This document shows positions 22,301-35,873 of a stretch of 64,000 nt of DNA, one piece after another (position 1 is the stretch's first letter; each line of letters opens with the position of its first letter). The position numbers and the translations under genes were made by a program. This DNA comes from Cepaea nemoralis (lineage: Eukaryota > Mollusca > Gastropoda > Stylommatophora > Helicidae), in contig JACEFZ010013209.1 of NCBI GenBank assembly GCA_014155875.1, forward strand, positions 1 to 64,000, in the 5' to 3' direction. A model generated the notes under the pieces. That model was given only the letters and a program-made list of their open reading frames with translations, was not told the DNA's origin and searched no databases.

Positions 22301-25300
22301 ACATCCTCCTTTGCAGATGACCTAGCCATATGGACATCTGAAGAATATATTAGTACAGCTAACAGCAGAATACAGCAAGCCTTATTAGCGCTAGAGGACT
22401 GGTCAAAATCATGGCTAGTGAAGATAAGTGAGGAGAAAACAACATGCACAGTGTTCTCCCTCTCAAATAAAACTCAGCAACCTAAGCTGGTATTGAATGG
22501 AAAAATATTGCGCCATGAAGAAAATCCAAACTATCTAGGAGTCACCTTTGATCGTCGCCTGACATGGAAGACACAGGTTGAGAAAAATCGAACAAGAGCA
22601 AGGCAGAGAATGGCAATCATGAAAAAGCTTGCTGGTACAACGTGGGGAGCAGATGAGAAAGTTCTCAAGAAGTTATATACTGGACGGGTGAGGCCAGTAC
22701 TGGAATATGGCATTGCAGCTTGGGCAACAGCAGCTAAGTCAAACTTTAACAAAATAAGTAGAGTCCAAAACCAAGGAATGCGAATCATAACTGGAAGCCT
22801 GAAGACAACGCCTATTAATGAACTAGAAAAGATCACTTGTTTACAACCAATGCAGGATAGAAGAGATAGCAGAGCCCAGCAACAAGCAGAAAAATTTAGA
22901 AGATTGACAGACCACCCTATGTACAACAGATTTAATGGTTTTGGAAAGGGAAGACTGAAGCGTAGCAACTTTGTAGAAACTGCAAAACGAAGGATTAGGG
23001 CAGATCCTATACTTAACATATCAACAGTCAAGCCCATACACAATGCACACAAGTTCCCAGCTTGGAGACAGCAGCAACTGCCTGAGATGATAGAAAACAT
23101 TCCTGGTATTGAGGAAAAGAACACTCAGCATGAAACCGAAAGAAGAGAAATAACCCTAAACTACATAAAAGAACATTACCCAAGCAGGAATTGGACCCAT
23201 GCATATACAGATGGATCAGCCAAAAATTCAATAGAGAATGGAGGAGGAGGAATTCTCCTAAATTTAAAAAATGGAGTGAAAAAAACACATTCAATGGCAA
23301 CTGGAAAATTTTCAAGTAACTTCAAAGCGGAGGTAGAGGCTTTGAAAACTGCAGCAGAAATGCTCCTGATGGAGGAAAATAAAGAGAAGCAAATAGCTAT
23401 CTTCACAGATGCAAAGTCAGCTGTCTCAATACTCAAGAGCAATAACAGCACAGAACTAACTGACCTAAGAGCAGCACTCCATGGTCTATGCCAGAAATCC
23501 AAAAAAGTTGTAATACAGTGGATCCCATCACATTGCAGTATACCTGGAAACGAAGAGGCTGACAGACTGGCAAAAGAGGGCGGACGACTACCACAGCCTG
23601 ACATAGACATAACCTATAATGAGGCAAAGAGGTTGATAAAAAGCACTTATAGAACCAAATGGGAATCTGAGCATCCAGGCCATCAGAAGGATGATGCATA
23701 TTACAAACTCGACCGAAGAGAACAAGTAGCAATCTTCAGACTCCGCACAGGACATAACAGGCTGAAATACCACTTGTTCAATAAACTAAAGATAGGAGAT
23801 ACCGATGAATGTAATTGTAGAACTGGAAAAATGACAGCAAAACATTTGCTGCAGGATTGCCCAACGTATGCAGAACAGAGAAAGATATTTTGGCCCACAC
23901 CTGCTTCATTTGAGGACAAGCTCTATGGAGATATCAACAAGCTCAAGTTGACCGCAGCTTACTTTAACTACATACAGGTTGACATTTAAAGGTGCATGAA
24001 GACCCAGAGGCATGAAATGGAATATTGCTTGGATAGCAAATCCATTATGTGGAAAGTCCGAAATCGAAAGCTCGCTGTGTGGGCTTCATAAAAGGTGGAA
24101 AAGTGTCCTAGTGGCACGAAATGGAATATTGCTTGGATAGCAAATCCATTACGTGGAAAGTCCGAATCAAAAGCCCACTTGTGTGGGCTTCATAAAAGGT
24201 GGAAAAGTGTCCTAGTGGCACTGAAATGGAATATTGCTTGGATAGCAAATCCATTACATGGAAAGTCCGAATCGAAAGCTCACTGTGTGGATGTCATCTG
24301 CAGACTGCATACTTCTGGTTTCCGGAAGAACAGCCTATGGTGAACGGAAGGCCCAATATACGGAAGTGAGGCTAAGCAGCCATGTGCAGGACGTGACGAT
24401 TCCTTGGGTGAGCCCAGTACCAGAGCGCTATGTATCGGCTCTGCAATTATGGAAGCCTCCTTGGATGGCGGGGAATGCCCATGGTCTGCCCCTGCCTTCC
24501 CTTGAGGGCTGACCAGGATCTTTGGCTGTTCTATATGGACCAGCTGGGATGGGGGATAACACCACAACAGTGAGAGTCAAACGTCCTAAGAAACCCCCGG
24601 GAAGGTTAACCCGGTCAACAAATGCCCGCAGAAGTCGGATGTGTCGGCCTAACGGCGCAAGAACGCAGCTCTGCTGTAAACAGGCACAACGCAATCACAT
24701 CCGAAAAAAAACTCCGGATGAACGAAGAAGAAGAAGAAGAAGAAACGCAACCACGACCAATTTGTACAGCAGACTGTGTCGCATTGTGTTATAAAGTGTT
24801 GGTATGGGAGCCGGTCGTTCAGAAAGCAATGGCAAACTACTGAACGTAAAATTTGCCTAGTACATCAATAGCAGCTGAAAAAATGCTGGTGTTGACTGCA
24901 ACGTCCTACAAGGGATATGCAACATTAAAAAAACAACAACCCATGACACCAAAAGTAATAAACATTTATCCAACCCATGACACCAAAAGTAATAAACATT
25001 TATCCAACCCATGACACCAAAAGTAATAAACATTTATCCAACCCATGACACCAAAAGTAATAAACATTTATCCAACCCATGACACCAAAAGTAATAAACA
25101 TTTATTCACATCCATGAAGTCAACAGTAATAAAAACATATAAATTCTAATGAAATAAAAAAATAGTAAAAAAATGATAAATTCCCATAAACCAAAAGTAA
25201 TAAAAATTCGGCAAAGGGCTTGCAGGCGCGATTCACAAGCTCACTTACCCGCGTTCGAAACACAGTGGCAACTGATTTGGCAGCAGAATATGCTGCACTG

Positions 25301-28300
25301 GGTTTAAATGAGTTGGAATAGGAGCCAGATGTTCAGAAAGCAATGGCAAATTACTGAACGTAAACTTGCCAAGATATCAACAACAGTAGTAAAATGCTGA
25401 TGTTGACAGCGATGTCATGTAAAAAAAGGATATGCAAAAAAAAAAAAATAAAAACTCAATTCCTGTGAAACCGAAAGTAATCAAATTTAATTTGATTTAA
25501 TGCTAACAAAAACATAATGAATTGCCACAAATGCACACACGAGTGCAGATCTGACCTTTGAAGGGCAAGTGTCCACCCAACTCGATGCAAGCAACGTTGA
25601 ACTCCTTTGACGACTTTGTCCCTGCAAACACAGAAATGTTCTGACACCAGTCAAGGACAAATACAAGCATAAATGAACACGATCTCTATATGCAAAGATA
25701 CAATATAATGTGGTTTGCTTTCACTAGTGCCTTCTTCTTCTACTTCAGCGATCAATATTTGCCAACGTATGAGCCATGAAGAGGATGCTGGAGCAGAGAT
25801 GCTCATATGTCTCCAACTATTTTCAATCAATCAATCAGGTACTGTCTCCTCTATGAAGGTTGGGTATTGTGGATCTCCAACACTATCTGTCTCTCACCAT
25901 CCTCGTACACTCTGACAGACTGCTGTTCGTCAATCTCTTGATGTTACCTTCCCACTTGTCTATGCCTCTGGCTTGACTGCCTTGAGTTTCCTCCAGTATG
26001 GCTTTTATAATATGACTGCCTTGAGTTTCCTCCAGTATGGCTTTTATAATATGACTGCCTTGAGTTTCCTCCAGTATGGCTTTTATAATATGACTGCCTT
26101 GAGTTCCCTCCAGTATGGCTTTTATAATATGACTGCCTTGAGTTTCCTCCAGTATGGCTTTTATAATAGTGTTGTGTCTTTCAATGTAGCCAACATTGGC
26201 CATTTGTCTAATTTTAACTTCTGTCATCAACTCTCTTTTTGATTTCTGTCATCAACTCTCTTGTTAACTTCTTTCATCAAATCTCTTTTTAATTTCTTTC
26301 ATCAACTCTTTTTAATTTCTTTCATCAACTCTCTTTTTTCAACCCTTTTTTAAATTTCTTTCATCAATCCTCTTTTAAATATCTTTCGTCAACCCTCTTT
26401 TTATATTTTTCCATCACCTCTCTTTTCAATTTCTTTCATCAACTCAATTTTCATTTCCAGCCTCTCTAGAACCCCTGTGTTTGATTGGTTTTGTTTCAAT
26501 GAAATACAAAATATTCTTTTGTATACTTACAATCTTCAACTGTATCGTAAAGTTAAAAGACATTAAAGTTAAACGACACCTTACAGTAACAAGTTAATAG
26601 GTCTTAAGACTGTGATCATGACATGGCAGAGACAAACTCTGTCAGAGAATGACTCTCTACCTTCAGTGACATGTCAGAGACAAGATAAGTCTATCAGACT
26701 CTCTACCTGCAGTGACATGTCAGAGACAAGATAAGTCTATCAGACTCTCTACCTGCAGTGACATGTCAGAGACAAGATAAGTCTATCAGACTCTCTACCT
26801 TCAGTGACATGTCAAAGATGGGATAAGTCTATCAGACTCTCTACCTTCAGTGACATGTCAGATACAAGATAAGTCTATCAAACTCTACCTGCAATGACAT
26901 GTCAGAGACAAGATAAGTCTATCCTACTTTACCAGCAGTGACATGTCAGAGACAAGATAAGTCTATCAGACTCTACCTGCATTTACATATCAGAGACAAG
27001 ATAAGACAGAGACAAGCCATTACCTATAAACTTCTTCCTGGGCCATATAAAGAGCCTAATGGTGGTCAGTGTGGAGTTCCGCTCCTCGCCAAAGACACAG
27101 CCTCGCGTCAGGAAGACATTGTGAGCAATGTCGCTCTCATGGAAGAAGGAGCTGATTCTGTGTGCGAGTCTGCAATCAGGAAATCATACAAGTCACACAT
27201 GACCATCTGGGCACATACAAAATGTGCTCACAAAAATTACAGTATATACTATACATATTTAACAATGTTCAATCATATGCATCATTTCCTCCTCCATGCT
27301 TGGGTATAGAGGTGTTAGATTACCTTGTTTTATGTCCTTCTTCTACAAAACATGCTGCAGAAGCTGGCAGATCAGCAAAGCAATGCTCTGTCTGCCTCCA
27401 GAGCTTCAATCCTATACCAGTTGCCGACCAAGGCTTATTGTCAGGTCTGTCCTGTGATGGCATTCAATCATTAGGTTGCATTTCCTCGCACTAGGGTAAG
27501 GCATGTATCCTCCCAATTGCACTCCTCTGCCACAACCCATTGGCACAATGTGGGTTTCAAATTTGGTGAGTGCTGCCCAACATTCGATGCTAACAAAAAG
27601 CAGGTAGTACTGTCTACTGTCATATGGTAACTACGTCATATTTAAGACCTGACTTGAATAAAGTCACATAATGTAACATGTTCATAAAATATAAACTGAT
27701 AGCTTCACAGAAACATAACACAAACATACATGAAATTCCTGATCAATGTTGCCTAAAGCAGCAGTAAGTGGGCACCCAAATCACAAACAAACAAAAGCAT
27801 AATTCAAAACAATGTTTCCCTGTGATGAATTTGAATAACGAAGACACAAACAATAGATTGCATGATTTATTGCCTGGCATATTTCGCTGCATCTCGTCAG
27901 GTACATACTGCAGAAATCACACAACTTACGTGAATTAACTAGATAAATCCCTCAAACTGAAATATACACATGTTCGCACTGTAATGTCAATTGTCTACCA
28001 CGGTAATTTTAAACTGACTAACATGTCTTTCTGCTTGCACAAGGACGGCTTATGAAGGTTGATTATTATAGCTTCAGCAAACTTTAACAATCGACTACTT
28101 TGTGTGTTGAACAACACAAGGAAGGCACTGTTTCTTTCAACCACGTAACCGCTCTCGAGCACATATCTCGCGACCGATGAAGCCGGACTGTTCCGGTGTG
28201 TCGGCCTGCCTAGGCTACCATCTTCTGTGTGTAGTATCTTGTCCAACCAATTCGGAATGTGTTCTGAAACCCTGCAATGTAACTGTCGCTCAGTTCTACC

Positions 28301-30255
28301 TATGTAGATGGCCTCGCATCATGGCATAATTGTATAAGGTGTTATATAAAGATAGCAGTCTTAACACTTAGTACCTGGCCATTTCCGACACAGTGGTCCC
28401 GTACAACTGTAGAGCAAAGCCTGGACACGGCAGACCTGTGAATTCAAAGTATCTCCCTGCAAGATGTCGCACTGGCTGTCGGATAGATACAAGGGGAGAT
28501 TTAGCACCAAGGCAAACAAATACCCAGGAACACATCTTGGTTACAGTTAGAATACCCTAAATAGTTACTGCCCATTGATGCCAAAGAAGAACACCATACT
28601 GTCATTGGTAATCCCAGGGTGGGTTGTAGGTGGTTAATCTGATCCTAGAAAGTAGGTCAGCATAGCCGAATGGATAAGAACCCATGTTCTTAAACATGTA
28701 TTATACTTCTTTTGATTACTCGACCACAGGCTTTCTTTATCCCTTCATACATGCTTCTGATGCTTCCCTTATCACGCGCATTTTGAATGGACTCATAACT
28801 TTATCCAATAGTCATTTGCACACTGCCTGGCAGCCTTTTGCACATCCTTCCTAGGTTGCTTCACCTCACTGAGAGTGTTACACATTGTCCTTTCCTTATT
28901 TCTTAAGAGAGCTATCTTCTTTTTATCAATCAAGGGCTGCAGTGTCTGGCTGTTTGCTGCAAACCAGTCCTGGCTCATATGATCCACAGTGCCGTAAACC
29001 CCTACCACTGTTTTGTAAAGAGTTCCCTTAAATTTACCCCACTTTTCAATCGCTGTACAAATTTCTGATGTATCAGTGAAAGTGTCTTCAAGTTGCTGTT
29101 GGAACTCAAAGCACTTATCAGGATCGTGGGTGTTAATAATATTAATCCTGGGGCTAGATTTGTGTTTAGCTGTGTAGATTCTCTTTGGTCTCAATCTAAC
29201 CCTTGCAGTAACCAAAGAATGATCCGTATCACAGTCAGTACTGTGGTAACTTCGAGTTAATGATGTTTGGTTCAGATGTTGTCTCTGTGTGATGATAAGT
29301 CCAGCTGATGCCAATGGCCTGATCTTGGATGTTTCCATGTGACCTTATGCAGCTCTTTTGTTTTAAAAAAGGAGTTTGTAATGCATAGGTCATTTCTAGT
29401 GCAATGCTCCAGCAGCCTTTGCCCATTATCATTCATGCGACTGATGTTGTATTTTCCAAGGCACACTGGCCATGAACTCGAGTCCTTGCCCACATGAGCA
29501 CTGAAATCACTGAGCATATAAATGTAGTCGGATTTTGGAACTGCCTTGATCACGGAGTCTAACTCCTCATAGAACGAATCCTTCACATCATTAGAGGAAG
29601 TGAGTGTCAGTGCATATGCAGTGATAATGGTGGCAAAATCACAATAGGTTGCCAAGCGCAGAGATAATAGTCTTTCATTACCTCCAGATGGAATTTCAGT
29701 CATCCCCAGTAGTGAATTCTTCACTGCAAAGCCCACACCATGTTGCCTTTTTTCTGCCTGCCCTCTTCCCTTCTTGGTAGTTGATATGTTAACTAAGATG
29801 TACTCAGCCAAACCACGGCAGACTGATCATTTGTTGGGGATTCCTGGAGGCTATGGCAACAGCATGAGAAGTACATACAATGGTATTGATTGGCACTCAA
29901 AGAAGTAGAGGAAAGAAACACAGATTAGAGAACACTCTAGACAACATAACAATTGACAGCTGTAGTGATCATAGCAGGAATGAAAGATGTTGCTACCAAA
30001 TGAGGACATAATAAAAACACAAATATTAATCATCTGCAAACAACAGGTTCAAATCCTGGTATACTCACTACAGGTTTACATTTTTATGTTGTCTAGTCTG
30101 TCTTCGGATCTCTATTTCATTCCTCTACTTCTATGAATGTTGATCAATACTTGTGTATTAATTTCTCACAGCACACTGACAGATGTTTGTGGGAAAGATT
30201 TAGTGAACTACAACCATGTTATTTTAGTGACGGTGGGGCACAAACTTGCAGACAC

Positions 30256-30289
<34 letters not shown>

Positions 30290-33200
30290 TCAAACCCTAG
30301 CCACACAAGTCCTGACCTCTAGGGAGGGGGGCACATGACACATGTCCTTCCTTCTCTCTCTGTTTCTTTATATTTTCAGTTTATATTATTCAGTTTCATC
30401 AGATCTAGTAGTACTATAATTATCCACCATCTTGTTTTTTGGACACCACAGCCAAAAATATTTAACATAATAAGCACTGTAAGGAAAATAAAAAAATGCC
30501 TGTGTTTATACAAATTTGAAGACCCATGGTGATGCAGAGGTTAGTGACCACACCTTCCTACCATTTGCCCAGGTTTGATCCCTAGTGGTGGCAAGGCTGA
30601 AGTTTTTCAGAACAGTACAGCTCTAATGTCTGCTCAGGCTTGTAAAATTTTGTACTGTTGTAGATCATATAAATTGAATTATTATCTTGTATAGATCACA
30701 CAAACCAGATGATAATCTTGTATAGATCACACAAATCGAATGATAATCTTGTATTTATATATCTATATTGCTCACACATCACATAGAAAGGACAAGTTTA
30801 TATACAGAGATATGTAGTTTTTATGACGTACAACACCACACTTTAACACAATACTTGTTCCTACACCACACTTTTAAACACACAAACCTGTATAGTTTCC
30901 ACACCACACGAGGATATGTTTACACAAGCCTGTATAATTCCCACACCACACAAGGGCACAATATTACACACATACCTCTGTGCAGTTCCTATACCACACT
31001 AGAAGGACAATATGGCACACACAGATCTGAGAACTCACATGGTACTCGACGATAAGCTCCTGCTCCAGGTAGTACAGTTCACACACCACACAAGGGCACA
31101 CTGTTACACACACACACACCTGTACAGCTCACACACCACACAAGGGCACACTATTACACACACATCTGTACAGCTCACACATCACACAAGGACACACTTC
31201 ACACACACACCTGTACAGCTCCAACACTACACAAGGGAACACTGTTACACACATACACACACACACCTGTACAGTTCACACACCACACAAGGACACACTG
31301 TTACAAACACACCTATACAGCTCCCACACCACACTAGAAGGACAATATGGCACACACAGCTCTGAGAACTCACATGGTACTCGACAATCAGCTCCTGCTC
31401 CAGGTAGTACAGGTGAAAGTGCAGGTGGTTGACCGAGGCAAACGCACACAGACTGTTGAAGCCCATTCTCATGCCTCTATGATACACAAATCACATCATT
31501 AACATTACAGATATTGACAAGTGAGAAGGACTGACATTATATATTGACAAGTTGGTGTGACTGACATTAAGTATTGACAAATGGGTGTGAAAGACATCAG
31601 ATATTGACAAATGGGCATTACTGACATTAGATTCTGACAAACTGGTGTGGCTGTCTTCTCTGTCACAAACCTTCTATTGAAACGCCCCATAAACTTCAAC
31701 TATCTGCACTGCATGGTTCTCATAAGCCATCTTTTAACTCCAGCAGCAGTCAAAACCTTAGAATGTATTGTTCGTTCTGCCCCCAATATCTACAACATTC
31801 TTCTAAAAAACCACATCTCCACCGCCTCCAATGTCTCCTTCATTTGTTTACTCACTGTTCCCCATCCTCTCCACACAGAAGAACCAGCCTTACACAACGT
31901 CTCATTAGGTGGATTTGTGTGCTTGTCAACAATTTATGTTTTTTCATGTTACTTATTCTAATAAGAGTCCTTGGATACAGAGATATTCAATTCATTATCC
32001 AGGGAATGTTGGGTTAAAAAATTTGGCACTGGCACCATTTACCTGGGATACTTCATGGCACAAAAAGGGATTCTATACTGACATGCTTACCTGTGGCACC
32101 ATATACCTGGGGCACCTCATGGCACAAAAAGGGATTCTATACTGACATGCTTACCTGTGGCACCATATACCTGGGGCACCTCATGGCACAAAAAGGGATT
32201 CTATACTGACATGTATACCTGTGGCACCTCATGGCACAAAAAGGGATTCTATACTGACATGTATACCTGTGGCACCATATACCTGGGACATCTCATTGCA
32301 CAAAAAGGGATTCTTTATTGATGTGCTTACCTGTGTCCACTAAGCAGCATGGTCTCTATGGCAACATGTATGGCAGTCTGTGTCAGCACCTGTGGGAGAC
32401 GTCATCATGATCAGATTACACGGCTGCAACACGCTCTCATCCCAGAACTCTACATCCTGTCTCAACAGGCCCCACTGGACACATCTACAGACATATGGTG
32501 CTAGCCCCGTATTTGTACAGATCCACCAGCACGCCAGTGAATGATGTGGGCAGTCTCACCCCAGCCGCCTTCACTTCCCCAGACGTGAACGTGGTACCCA
32601 TTTTAGGATGGGCTGGCCTGGGAGACCATGTCAATTTAAAAAATCCACTTTGGTGTGAATTAAAACCTATGACTATCAGTCTGGCAGTCAAGCGTGCTAG
32701 CCCCCACTGCCATGACTCCCCTTCTGTCTCAAGCCACTCCACAACAGTTGGCCAGTCACTCCTTATACGATCAACACACTTAACCGTTTTTTTAACTTCT
32801 ACAATTTATCAGTTTTATACTTGTACCCAATCTGTCCTAGCTGTTACCTTAAATGTTTATACTACTTTATAACTCTGTTCTGGATGTCACAGCCTATGCT
32901 ACAGTCTAAGAATTAGATGTCAAGTATGAATACAGACAATCAGACAGTTCCACAAAACAAGCACAGAGAAAGCTAGTACAGGGCATCCCTTTACACGCCA
33001 CAAAACAGCTGCATTCCCCCGCACCTGCGACTGAAGTCACCACACCACGAACAAACGAGCAGAATTCAAAATCAAAATCTGCCTCTCATCGGGAGGAACT
33101 CAAGACAACTGAGCTGACATGCCACTGCACTAACCACTATACTACCACAATACAATCTAATGGTTACTGTTTGATCCTTGGTTTGAGTTGGTCTCTCTTG

Positions 33201-35794
33201 TAAGACATGAGAAATCAGGGACTGCTGATCCCTTGCTTCCACCCTGATTAAAATGCAACACACTTATCTCTGAGCAGATTCATGAGCTACTGGCAACATG
33301 GTGTGCAAGCATTTGGTGCTGACTGACTACTATTATAAGAAGGAGATCTTGTCACTCTCTTGCAATCTCGCAACATGCAACATGGGTAGTCCTTGGCAGG
33401 CTTCATTCATCGCAATGGACATCATGGTCAATCTTCCATTCGTTGACTAGACTGCTTTGCATTTCCAGCATGCCCTGAGGTTCGGTGACCACAGATCTTA
33501 GCCAGTGATATACATGACACAGTGTGGCTCTGACAAATTGTTAAAAACAATGAAACCTGTATTCAGTGATAGAGATGACGTTCCTAATCTACTACTCACC
33601 TGCGGTCTGTGAGAATCGACCTGGGGCACCAGCAGACAGTGGCCATATTCCATGGGGCTGACGTTGACAATCAACATGTGCCTCTCATGCTGTGTGGCCA
33701 GGTCTGTGTTGTAGTGATTCTGTGTGCCACCTGACTGAGAGATGACAAGCTAGTTAAAGATATATTTCTACCTTTCTTCATTTCCTTTTCTCTGTGTTAT
33801 TTTTTAAATTTTGAAAACAGAAGCAAAGTATATTGGAATCTTGGCCATATTTTTAAATTAATAAACAGTACACAAAAGATCATGGTTGAGTGGTCGGCTG
33901 GCTATTCATTTAAAAGACTGAGTTTTAACTCTTAAGTCCCAGGCATTAACAATCAGGCCATTCGAGTACCAAAACAGGCTTGCATCTGTCAGAGTGAGGG
34001 TGATGTGGGGACTGTCCTCCCAACCTGGTACTAAAGTATCACCTCCATGGAGACTGGGATGTGGAGATCTCCTCCCTCTCTCCAAGCTCAGAAACCAACT
34101 GAGGAGCATTTTAAGACAGGATTTTGGGAATTAAGTTTGGTCACTGAAAAGTGAATGTTTACAGAGTGATAATAACTGAATTTGCTGACTTAGGCTGGAA
34201 CCATCACTTTCATATTACAAAATAATGTCCTGTAGCAGTTTCTTGCTATGGGTGTGTAACGTGATAGCACCATCACATGTTGTAGGCCTAGAGCAAGGAG
34301 AAAGAGGTGGCAAGTCTTTCCCTTCACTGTAACAAGCCACGAGTCGAGGTGTTGAACCTGTGCCCAACCCTGCTCATGACATTACCAGTGGTTCGCTGGC
34401 ATCCCCGTCACTTTCATATTGACCATAAATAAAAACCCACTGTGACAAAACAACTCAGATCATTCCAGAATACTGATCTGAAGTTCAGAGGATGTGAACC
34501 TACACCTACCATCGACAACCAAAGTGAGTCAACTCACGGGCAACACCCGCAGAGGTTTCTGGAGTGAGTAGGATCGCTTAATGATTAAAAGGAACTGCTA
34601 TCCCCGACTGTGAAGTAACAGTCAATTTGTCTGTTTGTGGGAAGTATAGAATATCTTTCCTGTGTTTTATAAGTGTGGGAAGTATAGAATATCTTTCTTG
34701 TGTTTTTAACTGTGAGAAGCATAGAATATCTTTCTTGTGTTTTTAAGTATAGGAAGTATAGAATATCTTTCTTGTGTTTTTAAATGTGGGAAGTATAGAA
34801 TATCTTTCCTGTGTTTTTAAGTGTCAGAATCGTAAAATATCTTTCTTGTGTTTTTAAATGTGGGAAGTACAGAATATCTTTCTTGTGTTTTTAAGTTCAG
34901 CAAATTGAAACTATTTTCTTGCTCTTGTGTGAAAGTGTTACAGGTTATATTTGTATCTGTGATAAGACCTAATGCCTGATGTTCATCTACAGTCTAATGG
35001 TTGTTACCAATATACAGAGTTGACAGGTTCTCTGTGAATTTAAAGTGTATAGCTTTTGTCTGGTTATTATTATTCTGGAGACCCGGATCTCAATCCTTGG
35101 TAAGGTGTGTATTTTTTTCTGTCGGTGGCAAAAAAGAAAACTTTAACCTGCACAGTTCGCGGGGACTGCACTAGCCAGTCGGCCTTAATTCCTCAGGCTC
35201 AACCGCCCACCAAATCCCTACATTGTAAGGTACTATAGACAGTGCCTTACTTGTGAGGTGATTGGAGAAACTGATGACAGTCCATCAATATACCCATTCT
35301 GTACACCATCACAGCAGACAGAACCGACATCATTTCCCCACGGCTTGTGTGCAGCTTTGGCTGCTGCCTTGTTGCAGGTTACATTTTCTAAGTTGAATAT
35401 CACCTCCTCTGGCTTGACCTTTGTGAAGCAGAAGGCATGTTCGTTGAATGGCTGGTTGACGCTAGAGATATCCTGTGGTATTCTTCTCTCTGTAGCTCTC
35501 AATGTGTTTAGCTGTTGGTGACAACAAACATACAACTAAACGAATGAAAGAATGATTCACATAACATAAAAGCAACTGAACTAACTAAAGAATAACTCAC
35601 ATAACATACAAGCAACTGAATAACTAAAGAATGATTCCCATAATATCAAAGCAACTAAACTAACCAAAGAATGATTCACATAATATACAAGCAAAGAAAC
35701 CAACAAAAGAATGATTCACATAACATAAAAGCAAATAAACCAACAAAAGAATGATTCACATAACATATAGATAGATAGAAAGATAGATAAATAA

Positions 35795-35873
<79 letters not shown>

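Larger units (their letters stand above)
19747..24742 (+). mobile_element. complete non-LTR retrotransposon, EN-RT-RNase H type
   Basis: A 4996-bp insertion bounded by AAACGCAACC on both sides (19737-19746 and 24743-24752), inside a family A SINE. Order: 5' UTR with two 118-bp repeats, one long frame encoding APE endonuclease, reverse transcriptase and RNase H, a 3' UTR with ~105-bp repeats, a terminal 148-nt hairpin unit and a (GAA)n tail. RNase H plus APE endonuclease places it in the I/R1-like group by family knowledge; the exact clade needs a tree. No ORF1 (gag) is visible in the 390-bp leader, which is unusual for this group. It sits in the last intron of GDPGP1, antisense to that gene. 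Confidence 0.93.
25835..26520 (-). pseudogene. retrotransposon RT C-terminal tail with an internal in-frame minisatellite
   Basis: The minus strand encodes YIERHNTIIKAILEETQGS, then WEGNIKRL, SECTRMVRDRQCWR and LHRGDST, the C-terminal tail shared with the fragments at 58547-59160. At 25970-26170 a 39-bp piece (13 codons, HIIKAILEETQGS) is repeated about five times without breaking the frame. Upstream sequence to about 26520 matches the 5' part of the 58.5-kb copies (CCTCT-AGAACC and GAAATACAA). RT catalytic motifs are absent. Confidence 0.7.

Noticed and set aside
29272..29811. A real craniofacial-development-protein gene
   Set aside because: Database proteins with that label are mostly RTE endonuclease domains; this copy has frameshifts and lost catalytic residues.
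33880..33975. tRNA-Leu/Ser-like head (GGTTGAGTGGTCGGCTGGC)
   Set aside because: No B box at the right distance and no second copy; too weak to call.
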